A stretch of DNA of 36,521 bases. Source: an uncultured Prevotella sp. (lineage in GTDB: Bacteria; Bacteroidota; Bacteroidia; Bacteroidales; Bacteroidaceae). Positions 23,909 to 31,348 of the stretch are shown piece by piece; positions within the stretch are counted from its first letter, which is position 1, and each line of letters begins with the position of its first letter. The notes under the pieces are model-generated. The model was given only the letters and a program-made list of their open reading frames with translations, was not told where the DNA came from and searched no databases. The translations under genes were made by a program, and so were the position numbers. Where the stretch lies: positions 1 to 36,521 of the forward strand of contig CAJOFE010000028.1 in NCBI GenBank assembly GCA_905233825.1, in the 5' to 3' direction.

Positions 23909-25232
23909 GGAAACACGCGAAAAAATAATCGCTTTGGTACACGAAGAGGTGGTACCAGCCATCGGCTGTACCGAACCTATGTGCGTGGCACTATGTACGG
24001 CTAAGGCGACGGAGAAGCTGGGACGGCTACCTGAGCATATCACGGCGTTGCTGAGTGCCAACATCCTGAAGAACGCCATGGGCGTAGGCATTCCAGGAAC
24101 GGGCATGACCGGTCTGCCCATTGCCATTGCCCTGGGTGCACTCATCGGCAAGAGCGAATACCAATTAGAGGTACTGAAAGACCTGACACCCGAGGCTTTA
24201 GAAAAAGGTAGGCAGTACCTCAGCGAGAACCGTATCGATATCCAGCTGAAACAGCACATCACCGAGAAGCTCTACGTAGAGATCATCGTTGAGGCTGAAG
24301 GCAAAAGCGAAACGGCGATTATCGCGGGGAATCATACGCATTTTCAGACCCACCCCCAGTCCCTCCCTATAGGGAGGGGAGGAATTACTCCAAGGTCGGA
24401 TAATCAAGGTGTGCAAGCACATTCCACCCCTCCCTGTAGGGAGGGGCTGGGGGTGGGGCTTTCCCTCCGCCTGGTCTATGACTTCGCTACTACGGCACCC
24501 CTCGACGAGATTCGTTTCATCGAGGAAACGCGCGAATATAATATGAACGCGGCACGCGAGGCCCTGAAGGGAAACTACGGCCACAACTTGGGCAAGACCA
24601 TCGACCGCCCGCTCTCGAAGGGCATCTTCGGCAATAGCATTTTCTGTCACATCATCGCCCGCACGGCTTCTGCCTGCGATGCCCGCATGGGCGGTGCCAT
24701 GATTCCTGTGATGTCAAACAGCGGCAGTGGCAATCAGGGCATCTGCGCCACAAACCCCGTATGCGTCTATGCCAAGGAGAACGAGAACACCGAGGAAGAG
24801 CTGATACGTGCCCTGATGCTGAGCCACCTCACCGCCATCTACATCAAGCAGTCGCTCGGCACCCTCTCGGCTCTCTGCGGCTGTGTTGTAGCATCAATAG
24901 GCAGCAGCGTAGGCATCACCTACCTGATGGGCGGCGACTACGACCGCATCTGCGCCTCGGTGAAAAACATGGTGGCCAACCTGACGGGCATGATCTGCGA
25001 CGGAGCCAAACCGTCGTGCTCGCTGAAGATTACCAGCGGCGTCTCTACTGCAGTCCTCTCTGCCCTGCTCTCGATGGAGGGCAAGTGCGTCAGCTCGCAG
25101 GAGGGCATCGTCGATGACAGTGTTGATAAGAGCATCCGCAACCTCACCGCCATCGGTGCCAACGGCATGGGGCCGACTGACGAGATGGTACTGCGTATTA
25201 TGACAACAAAAGGAGAAAGAAGTAAGGAATAA
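23898..25232 (+). CDS. UPF0597 / L-cysteine desulfidase-like protein with a repeat-derived insertion
   Basis: The 444-residue protein belongs to the UPF0597 family, related to L-serine dehydratase alpha chains and cysteine desulfidases that bind an iron-sulfur cluster. Visible marks are IGCTEPMCVAL near residue 24, GVGIPGTGMTGLPIAIALG, MSNSGSGNQGI, ALCGCVVAS and MICDGAKPSC, which hold the probable cluster cysteines. Residues of about 151-190 are not family sequence. They come from a double palindrome at 24348-24467 in frame, between a strand ending HTHF and the DFATTAPLDEI helix. The last residues (GERSKE) lie in the arm of the long inverted repeat around copy B. The start overlaps dsbD by 11 bases, suggesting translational coupling. 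Activity despite the insertion is untested. Confidence 0.85.
   Translation: MVDKETREKIIALVHEEVVPAIGCTEPMCVALCTAKATEKLGRLPEHITALLSANILKNAMGVGIPGTGMTGLPIAIALGALIGKSEYQLEVLKDLTPEALEKGRQYLSENRIDIQLKQHITEKLYVEIIVEAEGKSETAIIAGNHTHFQTHPQSLPIGRGGITPRSDNQGVQAHSTPPCREGLGVGLSLRLVYDFATTAPLDEIRFIEETREYNMNAAREALKGNYGHNLGKTIDRPLSKGIFGNSIFCHIIARTASACDARMGGAMIPVMSNSGSGNQGICATNPVCVYAKENENTEEELIRALMLSHLTAIYIKQSLGTLSALCGCVVASIGSSVGITYLMGGDYDRICASVKNMVANLTGMICDGAKPSCSLKITSGVSTAVLSALLSMEGKCVSSQEGIVDDSVDKSIRNLTAIGANGMGPTDEMVLRIMTTKGERSKE
24348..24467 (+). repeat. Double palindrome inserted in frame in the UPF0597 gene
   Basis: Arms at 24349-24380 and 24426-24458 form an imperfect inverted repeat of about 32 bp (CCCACCCCCAG matched by CTGGGGGTGGG). 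Each arm contains its own palindrome (CCCTCCC-TATA-GGGAGGG and CCCTCCC-TGTA-GGGAGGG). About 120 bases encode some 40 extra residues with no stop. The layout equals the double palindromes in repeats A and B. Confidence 0.8.
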
Positions 25233-25256
25233 GTTTGAATTTAGATTTTAGAATTT

Positions 25257-25279
25257 AGAGGTGTTGCCCTGCGGGCAAG
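25257..25279 (+). repeat. Hairpin module of the outer arm
   Basis: AGAGGTGTTGCCCTGCGGGC forms a GCCC/GGGC hairpin behind an AGAGGTG lead. The same kind of module appears at 36396-36418 and, inverted, at 25324-25345, 25367-25389, 26209-26231 and 36469-36491. Direct relatives are at 26099-26121, 26143-26164 and 36350-36371. Confidence 0.65.
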
Positions 25280-25546
25280 TAAAATGTTAGATGTTAGAAG
25301 TACTTCCTACTTCCTAATTCCTACTCGGCGAAGCCGATACCTCTTAATTCCTAATTCTTAATTCTTCCTTGCCGAAGGCAATCCCTCTTACTTCTTAATT
25401 CATAATTCTAACATCCCATAAGGGGCATAGGGGGTAAAAATAGGGTGGCAATAACGGCAATAACGGCAATAACTCAACTTTCCCCAAAAACGTTAATAGG
25501 TTATGAACAGTTATGCACAGCTATTGCATAAATGAATATATATGCA

Positions 25547-25554
25547 TAACTTCG
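25547..25554 (+). promoter_or_regulatory. Promoter inside copy B
   Basis: TAACTTCG with TATTG 20 bp upstream, equivalent to the promoter in copy A but with one change in the -7 box. Confidence 0.5.
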
Positions 25555-25577
25555 TAATGTGGTTAGGCCGCTGCCTG

Positions 25578-25640
25578 CTCACTGAAACAAGCACGCCGCT
25601 CGTCGAAATTAGCGCGCTCCTCGTTGAAAATAGCGGGTCG
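25578..25640 (+). repeat. Three 21-bp tandem repeats in copy B
   Basis: Units start at 25578, 25599 and 25620; a partial fourth (CTCGTTT) follows. They match the copy A units unit by unit. Confidence 0.8.
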
Positions 25641-25974
25641 CTCGTTTAAGAAAGGAGGCAGCCGACCATTTAACATAAATTCGGCATATTTATACAACTT
25701 TGATTTTCGGCGAATTCAACTGGCAATGGAGAGAATCCAACTCCCCTCCTTTTCAAAAAGGAGGGGTTGCCCGAAGGGCGGGGTGGTATCAGTAACCTGT
25801 TCCTACCACCCCTTACAGAAGATTGCTCCATGAAGACGCAATCGCCTCCCTGGAGGAGGGGAGTCCCCCTCTCTTTCTGGAGAGGGGTTAGGGGAGAGGC
25901 TTACAATTATCGCTCTCACCACCACCAGTTGCATGGGTCATGGTTCGATTAGCTTTTATGAACAAATATCTGAC

Positions 25975-26008
25975 AATGAGGCTATTACGCGCGTATAGCC
26001 TCATTTTT
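25975..26008 (+). terminator. Intrinsic terminator of copy B
   Basis: AATGAGGCTAT and ATAGCCTCATT form an 11-bp stem followed by a T-run. The stem differs from copy A in its inner bases yet stays paired. Confidence 0.75.
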
Positions 26009-26290
26009 AATTACACGTTATTGCCGTTATTGCCGTTATTGCCACCCTATTTTACCCCTATGCCCCCTATGGGATGTTAGAATTAAAAATTAAGAAGTAA
26101 GAGGGATTGCTTTCAGCAAGGAAGAGTTAAGAATTAAGAATTAAGAGGTGTCGGCTTCGCCGAGTATAAATCATGAAGGAAGAAGTACTTCTAACATCTA
26201 ACATTTTACTTGCCCAAAGGGCAACACCTCTAAATTCTAAAATCTAAATTCAAACTTTCTCCTTACTCCTTTCTCCTTACTCCTTATTTC

Positions 26291-26869
26291 TCACTCTTCT
26301 GTTGTGATGTCCTCAATTTGGTCGATGATCTCCTGATACTGGTGCTGCGTCTTGAAGTGGAGAGAGCATCCGATGATGGCACCGATGACGGCTCCGCAGA
26401 TGGTGGCGTAGATCATGTAACGAGCCATTTCTGCGTCCTTCTGATAGAATTCCCACGTAAGCCATGCCAGCCAGGCGATGACGGCAGGAATGCCAAAGTA
26501 GAGCCAGTTAACATCGAACTTCTTGGCGCGTGCCATTTTACGGCCTACTTCTACCAGATTGTTGCTCATCATATTCGTATTGGTAACGTTCTGACAGTTG
26601 TAATAAGTGGCACCGGCGCAGACGAGCATAAAGATGCTGGTAGCAATCCAGAAGCCGAGCGAAAGGCCTTGGTTTAACACGAATACCACGTAGGTGTAAG
26701 GAACCATCAGCAGGCAGAGGGCTATGATGGCATAATAACGGCGTTTGATGTTGTTGGCCGTCTTCTTCATCGACAGGCGTATCATGCGGTCGCTCACTAT
26801 CTCCTGCTCCTTCAGCTTTTTCTTCAGCGTGTTCATCTGCTCACGCATTTCTTCAAATTGTGTATCCAT
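26291..26869 (-). CDS. Membrane protein downstream of the ECF sigma factor
   Basis: The 192-residue protein has an N-terminal cytoplasmic coiled-coil stretch (about 1-45, MREQMNTLKKKLKEQE). About four membrane helices follow (YYAIIALCLLMVPYTYVVFV, LGFWIATSIFMLVCAGATYY, WLYFGIPAVIAWLAWLTWEF, MIYATICGAVIGAIIGCSL) before a short acidic tail. Its start lies 16 bases after the sigma factor stop, so the two are one operon. An anti-sigma or sensor role is a reasonable inference from position and layout, but no known anti-sigma domain is visible. Confidence 0.75.
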   Translation of the reverse strand: MDTQFEEMREQMNTLKKKLKEQEIVSDRMIRLSMKKTANNIKRRYYAIIALCLLMVPYTYVVFVLNQGLSLGFWIATSIFMLVCAGATYYNCQNVTNTNMMSNNLVEVGRKMARAKKFDVNWLYFGIPAVIAWLAWLTWEFYQKDAEMARYMIYATICGAVIGAIIGCSLHFKTQHQYQEIIDQIEDITTEE

Positions 26870-26884
26870 AATGGGTCTGAGTTT

Positions 26885-27364
26885 TTAATCGTTAGACATT
26901 TGTTTGAGTTGTTCGCGGATTCTAAACAGGCGGACACTGACGTTCTTAGCCGTGATGCCGACAATCTGACCAATCTCCTCGTAAGGGAGGTTCTCGAGCC
27001 AGAGCAGAACAATCGCACGGTCGAAAGGTTGCAATTTGGAGATGCGCTTGTGGAGCATGTCCACCTGGCGCGTGTCCTCGTCGCGGTCTTCAAACAGGTT
27101 GATGTCCATGGTCAGCCTTTCCTCAGCTCTGCGCCGCTTCTTTCTGTCGAGAGAGATGCAGGTGTTGAGGGCGACGCGATAGATCCACGTCTTGATGTCA
27201 CTACGATGCTCGAAGCTCTCGAAACCTTTCCACAGATTGACTAGTACCTCTTGGAACAGGTCGTTCACCTCGTCGGCATCCTGCGAGAACATGTAGCACA
27301 CGGTGTAGATGGTGCTCTTGTGTTCCGCTACGGTTTGCGCAAACTTTCTTTCTAAAGTCATCAT
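26885..27364 (-). CDS. ECF-type RNA polymerase sigma factor
   Basis: The 160-residue protein has sigma region 2 (DEVNDLFQEVLVNLWKGFES and WIYRVALNTCISLDRKKRR) and region 4 (FDRAIVLLWLENLPYEEIGQ, then a VGITAKNVSVRLFRIREQLK recognition helix). It should direct RNA polymerase to a small stress or surface regulon. The open frame extends to 27406, but the promoter element covers that point. The paired ATGs at 27364 and 27361 are therefore the likely start; an ATG at 27394 is possible but nearly at the RNA 5' end. The membrane protein gene follows at 16 bases. Confidence 0.92.
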   Translation of the reverse strand: MMTLERKFAQTVAEHKSTIYTVCYMFSQDADEVNDLFQEVLVNLWKGFESFEHRSDIKTWIYRVALNTCISLDRKKRRRAEERLTMDINLFEDRDEDTRQVDMLHKRISKLQPFDRAIVLLWLENLPYEEIGQIVGITAKNVSVRLFRIREQLKQMSND

Positions 27365-27403
27365 TGTCGTTCTGTTTTGAATCTTTACACCCATTAGACG
27401 CAA

Positions 27404-27411
27404 CAAAGTTA
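27404..27411 (-). promoter_or_regulatory. -7 promoter element for the ECF sigma factor gene
   Basis: Reads TAACTTTG on the minus strand, 39 bases before the ATG at 27364. Confidence 0.65.
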
Positions 27412-27444
27412 CGAAAAACTACACGAACTTTGCTATTTTTTTCT

Positions 27445-27452
27445 TAATTTTG
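27445..27452 (+). promoter_or_regulatory. -7 promoter element for the DUF1593 gene
   Basis: TAATTTTG ends 28 bases before the ATG at 27481, back to back with the sigma factor promoter. Confidence 0.55.
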
Positions 27453-27480
27453 TAGCCGTAATGACAAAATAGCAATAACG

Positions 27481-28826
27481 ATGAAGAAATTACTGACATT
27501 ATTATTCGGATTATTGGCGGTTTCGGCGGTTGCCAAAGCCGATAAGACACTGAAACCGCGGCTCGTGGTGTGTACAGACATTGCTCCTGCCGATGTGGAA
27601 CCTGATGACATGGAGTCGATGGTAAGGCTGATGGCCTATGCCGATTGTTTTGAGATAGAAGCGCTCATCACCAGCGTAGGGTGGAATTGCGACCCTTATC
27701 CGTTGGAGTGGCAGCAGTATCTGTCTCGCGTGATTACGGCCTATGCCAAAGACGTGCCTAACCTGATGCGGCGCTCCGGACAGAAGAAACACCTATCACT
27801 CAAGAAGGAGAACGGCAGCCAGAAGATGGGCTATTGGCCCAGTGCGGAGTACATCACGAGCCGTGCTGTCATGGGCAGTATGTATGGCGGCATCAAGGCC
27901 ATCGGCGAGCGCAACGACTCGCCGGGTAGCGAACTGCTGATACGATTGGCCGACGAGGACGATCCGCGTCCGATATACGTTGCTGCTTGGGGCGGTGCCA
28001 ACACGTTGGCGCAGGCCATCTGGCGAGTAAAGCAGACGCGGAGTGATGACGAAGTCAGAAACTTCGTCCGCAAGTTCCGCCTCTTCACCATCACCGACCA
28101 GGACATGCAGTACAGCATGCGCATGAACCGCGCCTATAGTTCGCACATGTGGCTTCGAAAGGACTTTGCCGACGACCTGCAGTTCATCTGGGACGAGGGT
28201 GCCTGGCAGGAGCAATGCGAACTGGGCAAGCAGCACTGGCAGGAGCATCAGGACTTCATTCAGGGTCACGGTGAACTGGGCAATGAGTATCCGAACTACA
28301 AATGGGGCGTGGAGGGCGACACGCCGAGTTTCCTCTACGTGATGCCCAACGGACTGAACGACCCCGAGGACCCGCGTCAATGCGGGTGGGCGGGCTATCG
28401 CTCACCACGGCCTGGACCTCCTGGCAGGAGCCACTGCGCAGTATTAGCGTGGGCTATAAACGCCGCTTCTATCCTGACGAGCTCAACGACTTCAAGGCCC
28501 GCATGCAGTGGGCTGCCGAAGGGCACGGCAATCATAATCCGAAAGTAGTAGTGAAAGCCCCCTCGGTTGCTGAGAGGGGAGCCACCATCCGCCTCGATGC
28601 CTCAAAGTCGGATGACCCTGACGGCGACGGTCTCACCTTCCTTTGGTGGCAGCAGCCAGAGATAGGCACAACGAAAGTGGCTATCGACCAGTCTGACCAG
28701 CCGATAGCCACAATACATATCCCTTCCGATGCTGCTGGCGATACCATTCACATCATTTGCGAAGTCCACGACAACGGTCCCTTCCATTTGGTGGCCTATC
28801 GCCGCATCATCATTCATATTCAATAG
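27481..28826 (+). pseudogene. DUF1593 (Sde182 nucleoside-hydrolase-like) exported protein, frameshifted
   Basis: The first frame encodes a signal peptide (MKKLLTLLFGLLAVSAVAKA) and a nucleoside-hydrolase-like domain with the acidic TDIAPADVEPDDMESMVRLM loop and VAAWGGANTLAQAIW. Homology stops near GLNDPEDPRQCGW, about base 28390, after which the frame runs on to 28548 as unrelated sequence. The expected C-terminal part (TTAWTSWQEPLRSISVGYKR, then a beta-sandwich with SKSDDPDGDGLTFLWWQQ) continues in another frame to 28826. Moving from frame 1 to frame 3 fits a one-base deletion or two-base insertion between about 28380 and 28410. It may be a real inactivation or a sequencing error. No slippery heptamer is visible. 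The family acts on plant-derived glycosides or cellulose in some bacteria, but function is poorly known. Confidence 0.75.
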
Positions 28827-30154
28827 AACACCAGCGAAAGCAGGTAAGCCACGATGGTAGATGTGAAGACGCAGATGAGGCCGGGCATCATGAACGAGTG
28901 GTTCAACAGGTACTTTCCGATGACGGTAGTGCCGCTTCGGTCGAAGTTCACCGTGGCAATATCAGAAGGATAGTTCGGGATGAAGAAATAGCCATAGACC
29001 GAGGGTAGCACACCGAGCAGCACTGGGCCAGAGATACCCAACGAGTAGGCCAGCGGCAGCATCGACACCACAACGGCGCCCTGCGAATTGATAAGCACTG
29101 AGACGAGGAAGAACACAATGGCTATCGACCACGGGTAGTCCTTCACCACGCCTTCGAGCATTGACTGTATCTCGGGCATATAGTTCGAGAAGAACGTGTC
29201 GGCCATCCAAGCGATGCCATAAATAGCCACCACTGCCACCATACCGCTCTGCCATACAGGCCCAGCTACGGCTTTCTTCGGCGAGGCTTTGCAGAAGAGA
29301 ATCATCAGGGCGGCTGCCACAATCATCACAATCTGGATGACGAGGTTCATCTTCAGCGGCTTGCCGTCCCATGAGGGCAACGCATCCTGGAAGATGGCGA
29401 AGAAGACGATGACGCAGAGAGCACCAAGAAAGATAAACACAGCGTTCTTGGCCGACTGCGGAATCTGCATGTCGAGCGTCGTGGCATTGTTGCCATAGAT
29501 ATAGGCACGCTGCTCAGGGTCTTTCAGTTTGGCCTGGAACACGGGGTCTTTGTCAAGGTCGAGACCACGATGATAGGAAGCGGCAGCGGCGGCCATCAGT
29601 CCACAGATACAGGCGGGAATGCTCACCATGAGCACGCCAGGGATGGTCACATCAAAGCCATTGGCATTCGAGATGGTGACAAAGGCCACGACGGCGGCAG
29701 CGATGGGCGAACAGGTGATGCCCACCTGCGAGGCGATGGAAGCCACGCCGCAGGGACGCTCCGGGCGGATGCCTTTCTTCAGGGCGATGTCGCAGATAAT
29801 CGGCATCAGCGTATAGACCACATGACCCGTTCCCACCAGCACCGTCAGGAAGAACGTGGTGAGCGGAGCAAGGAAAGTGATACGGTCAGGATGCTTACGT
29901 AGCAGCCGCTCGGCAATCTGTATCAGCCAGTCCATGCCTCCCGAGGCCTGCATAATGCCCGCACAGGTAACGGCAGCGATGATGATGTAGATGACGTCGG
30001 TCGGCGGATTGCCGGGCTTCAGCCCAAAACCGAACACAAGAATGGCCAGTCCGATGCCGGAGATGGCGCCTAAAGCCAACGAACCATAGCGCGAGCCCAC
30101 CCAGAGCGCACTAAGCACGATGCACAGCTGCAGAATCATAGTGAAAGTAATCAT
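28820..30154 (-). CDS. dcuB: Anaerobic C4-dicarboxylate transporter, Dcu family
   Basis: This 444-residue inner-membrane protein has about ten to twelve helices and matches DcuA/DcuB, which exchange fumarate, malate or aspartate for succinate. Typical segments are YGSLALGAISGIGLAILVFG, VGTGHVVYTLMPIICDIA, CGVASIASQVGITCSPIAAA and VYGYFFIPNYPSDIATVNFD. Fumarate/succinate exchange fits a succinate-producing anaerobe. Whether it is DcuA or DcuB is not decided here. Its end overlaps the convergent DUF1593 gene by seven bases with no visible terminator between them. Confidence 0.93.
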   Translation of the reverse strand: MITFTMILQLCIVLSALWVGSRYGSLALGAISGIGLAILVFGFGLKPGNPPTDVIYIIIAAVTCAGIMQASGGMDWLIQIAERLLRKHPDRITFLAPLTTFFLTVLVGTGHVVYTLMPIICDIALKKGIRPERPCGVASIASQVGITCSPIAAAVVAFVTISNANGFDVTIPGVLMVSIPACICGLMAAAAASYHRGLDLDKDPVFQAKLKDPEQRAYIYGNNATTLDMQIPQSAKNAVFIFLGALCVIVFFAIFQDALPSWDGKPLKMNLVIQIVMIVAAALMILFCKASPKKAVAGPVWQSGMVAVVAIYGIAWMADTFFSNYMPEIQSMLEGVVKDYPWSIAIVFFLVSVLINSQGAVVVSMLPLAYSLGISGPVLLGVLPSVYGYFFIPNYPSDIATVNFDRSGTTVIGKYLLNHSFMMPGLICVFTSTIVAYLLSLVFY

Positions 30155-30183
30155 AGCATGAGCGTTTTTTAGTTATTTGTCGG

Positions 30184-30191
30184 CAAAGGTA
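30184..30191 (-). promoter_or_regulatory. -7 promoter element for the Dcu transporter gene
   Basis: Reads TACCTTTG on the minus strand, 29 bases before the ATG at 30154. Confidence 0.7.
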
Positions 30192-30236
30192 AGAAAAAAA
30201 AATGGAATCTGAAAAGAAAATGACAGAAAAAATTCG

Positions 30237-30244
30237 TACCTTTG
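30237..30244 (+). promoter_or_regulatory. -7 promoter element for xth
   Basis: TACCTTTG ends 24 bases before the ATG at 30269; it is divergent from the Dcu promoter with 45 bases between the boxes. Confidence 0.75.
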
Positions 30245-30268
30245 CATCCACATTAATATTATAGAGCT

Positions 30269-31018
30269 ATGAAACTGATCAGTTGGAACGTGAATGGCCT
30301 GCGCGCTTGCGAAGCCAAAGGCTTCAGTGATATTTTCCGTGAGCTGGATGCTGACTTCTTCTGCCTGCAGGAGACGAAAATGCAGCCCGGGCAGCTCGAC
30401 ATTGCCTTCGAGGGTTACGAATCTTTCTGGAACTCTGCTGAGAAGAAGGGCTACTCGGGCACAGCTGTCTTCACGAAGCACAAGCCGCTGAGCGTGAGCT
30501 ACGGCATCGGCATCGACCTGCACGACCACGAGGGCCGCGTCATCACCTTAGAGATGGACGACTTCTTCCTGGTATGCTGCTACACGCCGAACTCGCAGGA
30601 CGGCCTGAAACGACTGGAATACCGCATGTCGTGGGAGGATGCCTTCCGCAAGTACCTGAAACGGCTCGATGAGCAGAAGCCCGTCATCCTGTGCGGCGAC
30701 CTGAACGTGGCCCATAAGGAGATTGACATCAAGAACCCGAAAAGCAACCGCCACAATGCCGGCTTCACCGACGAAGAACGTGAGCAGTTCAGCGACCTGC
30801 TGGCCTGCGGCTTCACCGACACCTTCCGCTGGAAATATCCCGAGCAGGTAACCTATTCATGGTGGAGCTACCGTTTCCAAGCTCGGCAGAAGAACGCTGG
30901 CTGGCGCATCGACTATTTCGTGGTCAGCAACCGTCTGCGTCCCCGTGTGCTCGACGCCAAGATCCACACCGATATCCTCGGCTCTGACCACTGCCCCGTA
31001 GAATTGGAGTTAGATTAA
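30269..31018 (+). CDS. xth: Exodeoxyribonuclease III / AP endonuclease
   Basis: The 249-residue enzyme repairs abasic sites and trims 3' ends in base-excision repair. All catalytic motifs of the family are visible: ISWNVNGLRA at the start, LQETK, CCYTPNSQ, LCGDLNVAH, WRIDYFVVS, and the terminal GSDHCPVELEL. Length is normal. It is a single gene with its own promoter. Confidence 0.96.
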   Translation: MKLISWNVNGLRACEAKGFSDIFRELDADFFCLQETKMQPGQLDIAFEGYESFWNSAEKKGYSGTAVFTKHKPLSVSYGIGIDLHDHEGRVITLEMDDFFLVCCYTPNSQDGLKRLEYRMSWEDAFRKYLKRLDEQKPVILCGDLNVAHKEIDIKNPKSNRHNAGFTDEEREQFSDLLACGFTDTFRWKYPEQVTYSWWSYRFQARQKNAGWRIDYFVVSNRLRPRVLDAKIHTDILGSDHCPVELELD

Positions 31019-31057
31019 GGAAGCCCCTACCTTCTGAAGAGGAATAGGGGGAGGTAT

Positions 31058-31348
31058 TTAATTAAAACGGATGTCGGCAATGACCTGACTGCCTACATGT
31101 TCGTTCAGACGCTGTACGAACTCCTGACGACGCATGCTGAGGTCGGCCCTAAGGGCAGGCACGCTGAGGCGCACATAAAGCGTCTGGTTCTGTATGCGCA
31201 GACTGGTGGTATAGCGGGCAATAGCCTCGCCGGCTACCACTGGCCATGAGTCAATGAGCCGCTTCTGCAAGAGCGGTGTCTCGAGTCCCAAGACGCGCAG
31301 ATGACGCATGACAAGACTACTTATTGGCTGTTCTTTGCGCTTAAACAT
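31058..31348 (-). CDS. DUF721 (DciA-like) protein
   Basis: The 96-residue protein is a DUF721 domain on its own. It opens with a basic N-terminus (MFKRKEQPISSLVMRHLRVL), followed by the WPVVAGEAIARYT signature, LYVRLSVPALRADLSMRRQE, and a C-terminal strand ending DIRFN. DUF721 proteins include the DnaB-helicase loader DciA. Its start overlaps the end of recF by 28 bases, so the two are translationally linked, which supports a replication or repair role. Confidence 0.85.
   Translation of the reverse strand: MFKRKEQPISSLVMRHLRVLGLETPLLQKRLIDSWPVVAGEAIARYTTSLRIQNQTLYVRLSVPALRADLSMRRQEFVQRLNEHVGSQVIADIRFN

Larger units (their letters stand above)
25409..26079 (+). repeat. Palindromic repeat element, copy B (about 670 bp)
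   Basis: Copy B reads on the plus strand and matches copy A block for block. Terminal inverted repeats of about 64 bp lie at 25409-25473 and 26017-26079. They contain three GGCAATAAC units on the left and three GTTATTGCC units on the right. The shared sequence after the left array (CCCCAAAAACGTTAATAGG) leads to a promoter at 25547-25554 and three 21-bp repeats (25578-25640). Next are a conserved block at about 25685-25728, a double palindrome at 25740-25815 plus an extra C-rich palindrome near 25847-25900, the conserved tail (25912-25943) and a terminator hairpin. No transposase is encoded. A 69-codon frame (25624-25833) is probably not a protein. Confidence 0.85.
25208..26282. repeat. Long inverted repeat enclosing copy B
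   Basis: Arms of roughly 200 bp (about 25208-25408 and 26080-26282) flank copy B as imperfect inverted copies, alternating A/T-rich short repeats (TTAGAATTTAG-like) with small hairpin modules. The left arm starts in the last codons of the UPF0597 gene (AAAGGAGAAAG...) and the right arm ends just before the stop of the membrane protein gene at 26291. A third, partial copy of the left arm lies at 36322-36521. Confidence 0.8.

Noticed and set aside
25578..25640. 21-bp tandem repeats as a CRISPR array
   Set aside because: Units are directly adjacent with no spacers, only three are present, and no cas genes are nearby.
31021..31060. Terminator between xth and the DUF721 gene
   Set aside because: Only a weak CCCCTA/TAGGGG pairing with mismatches and no clear T-tract.
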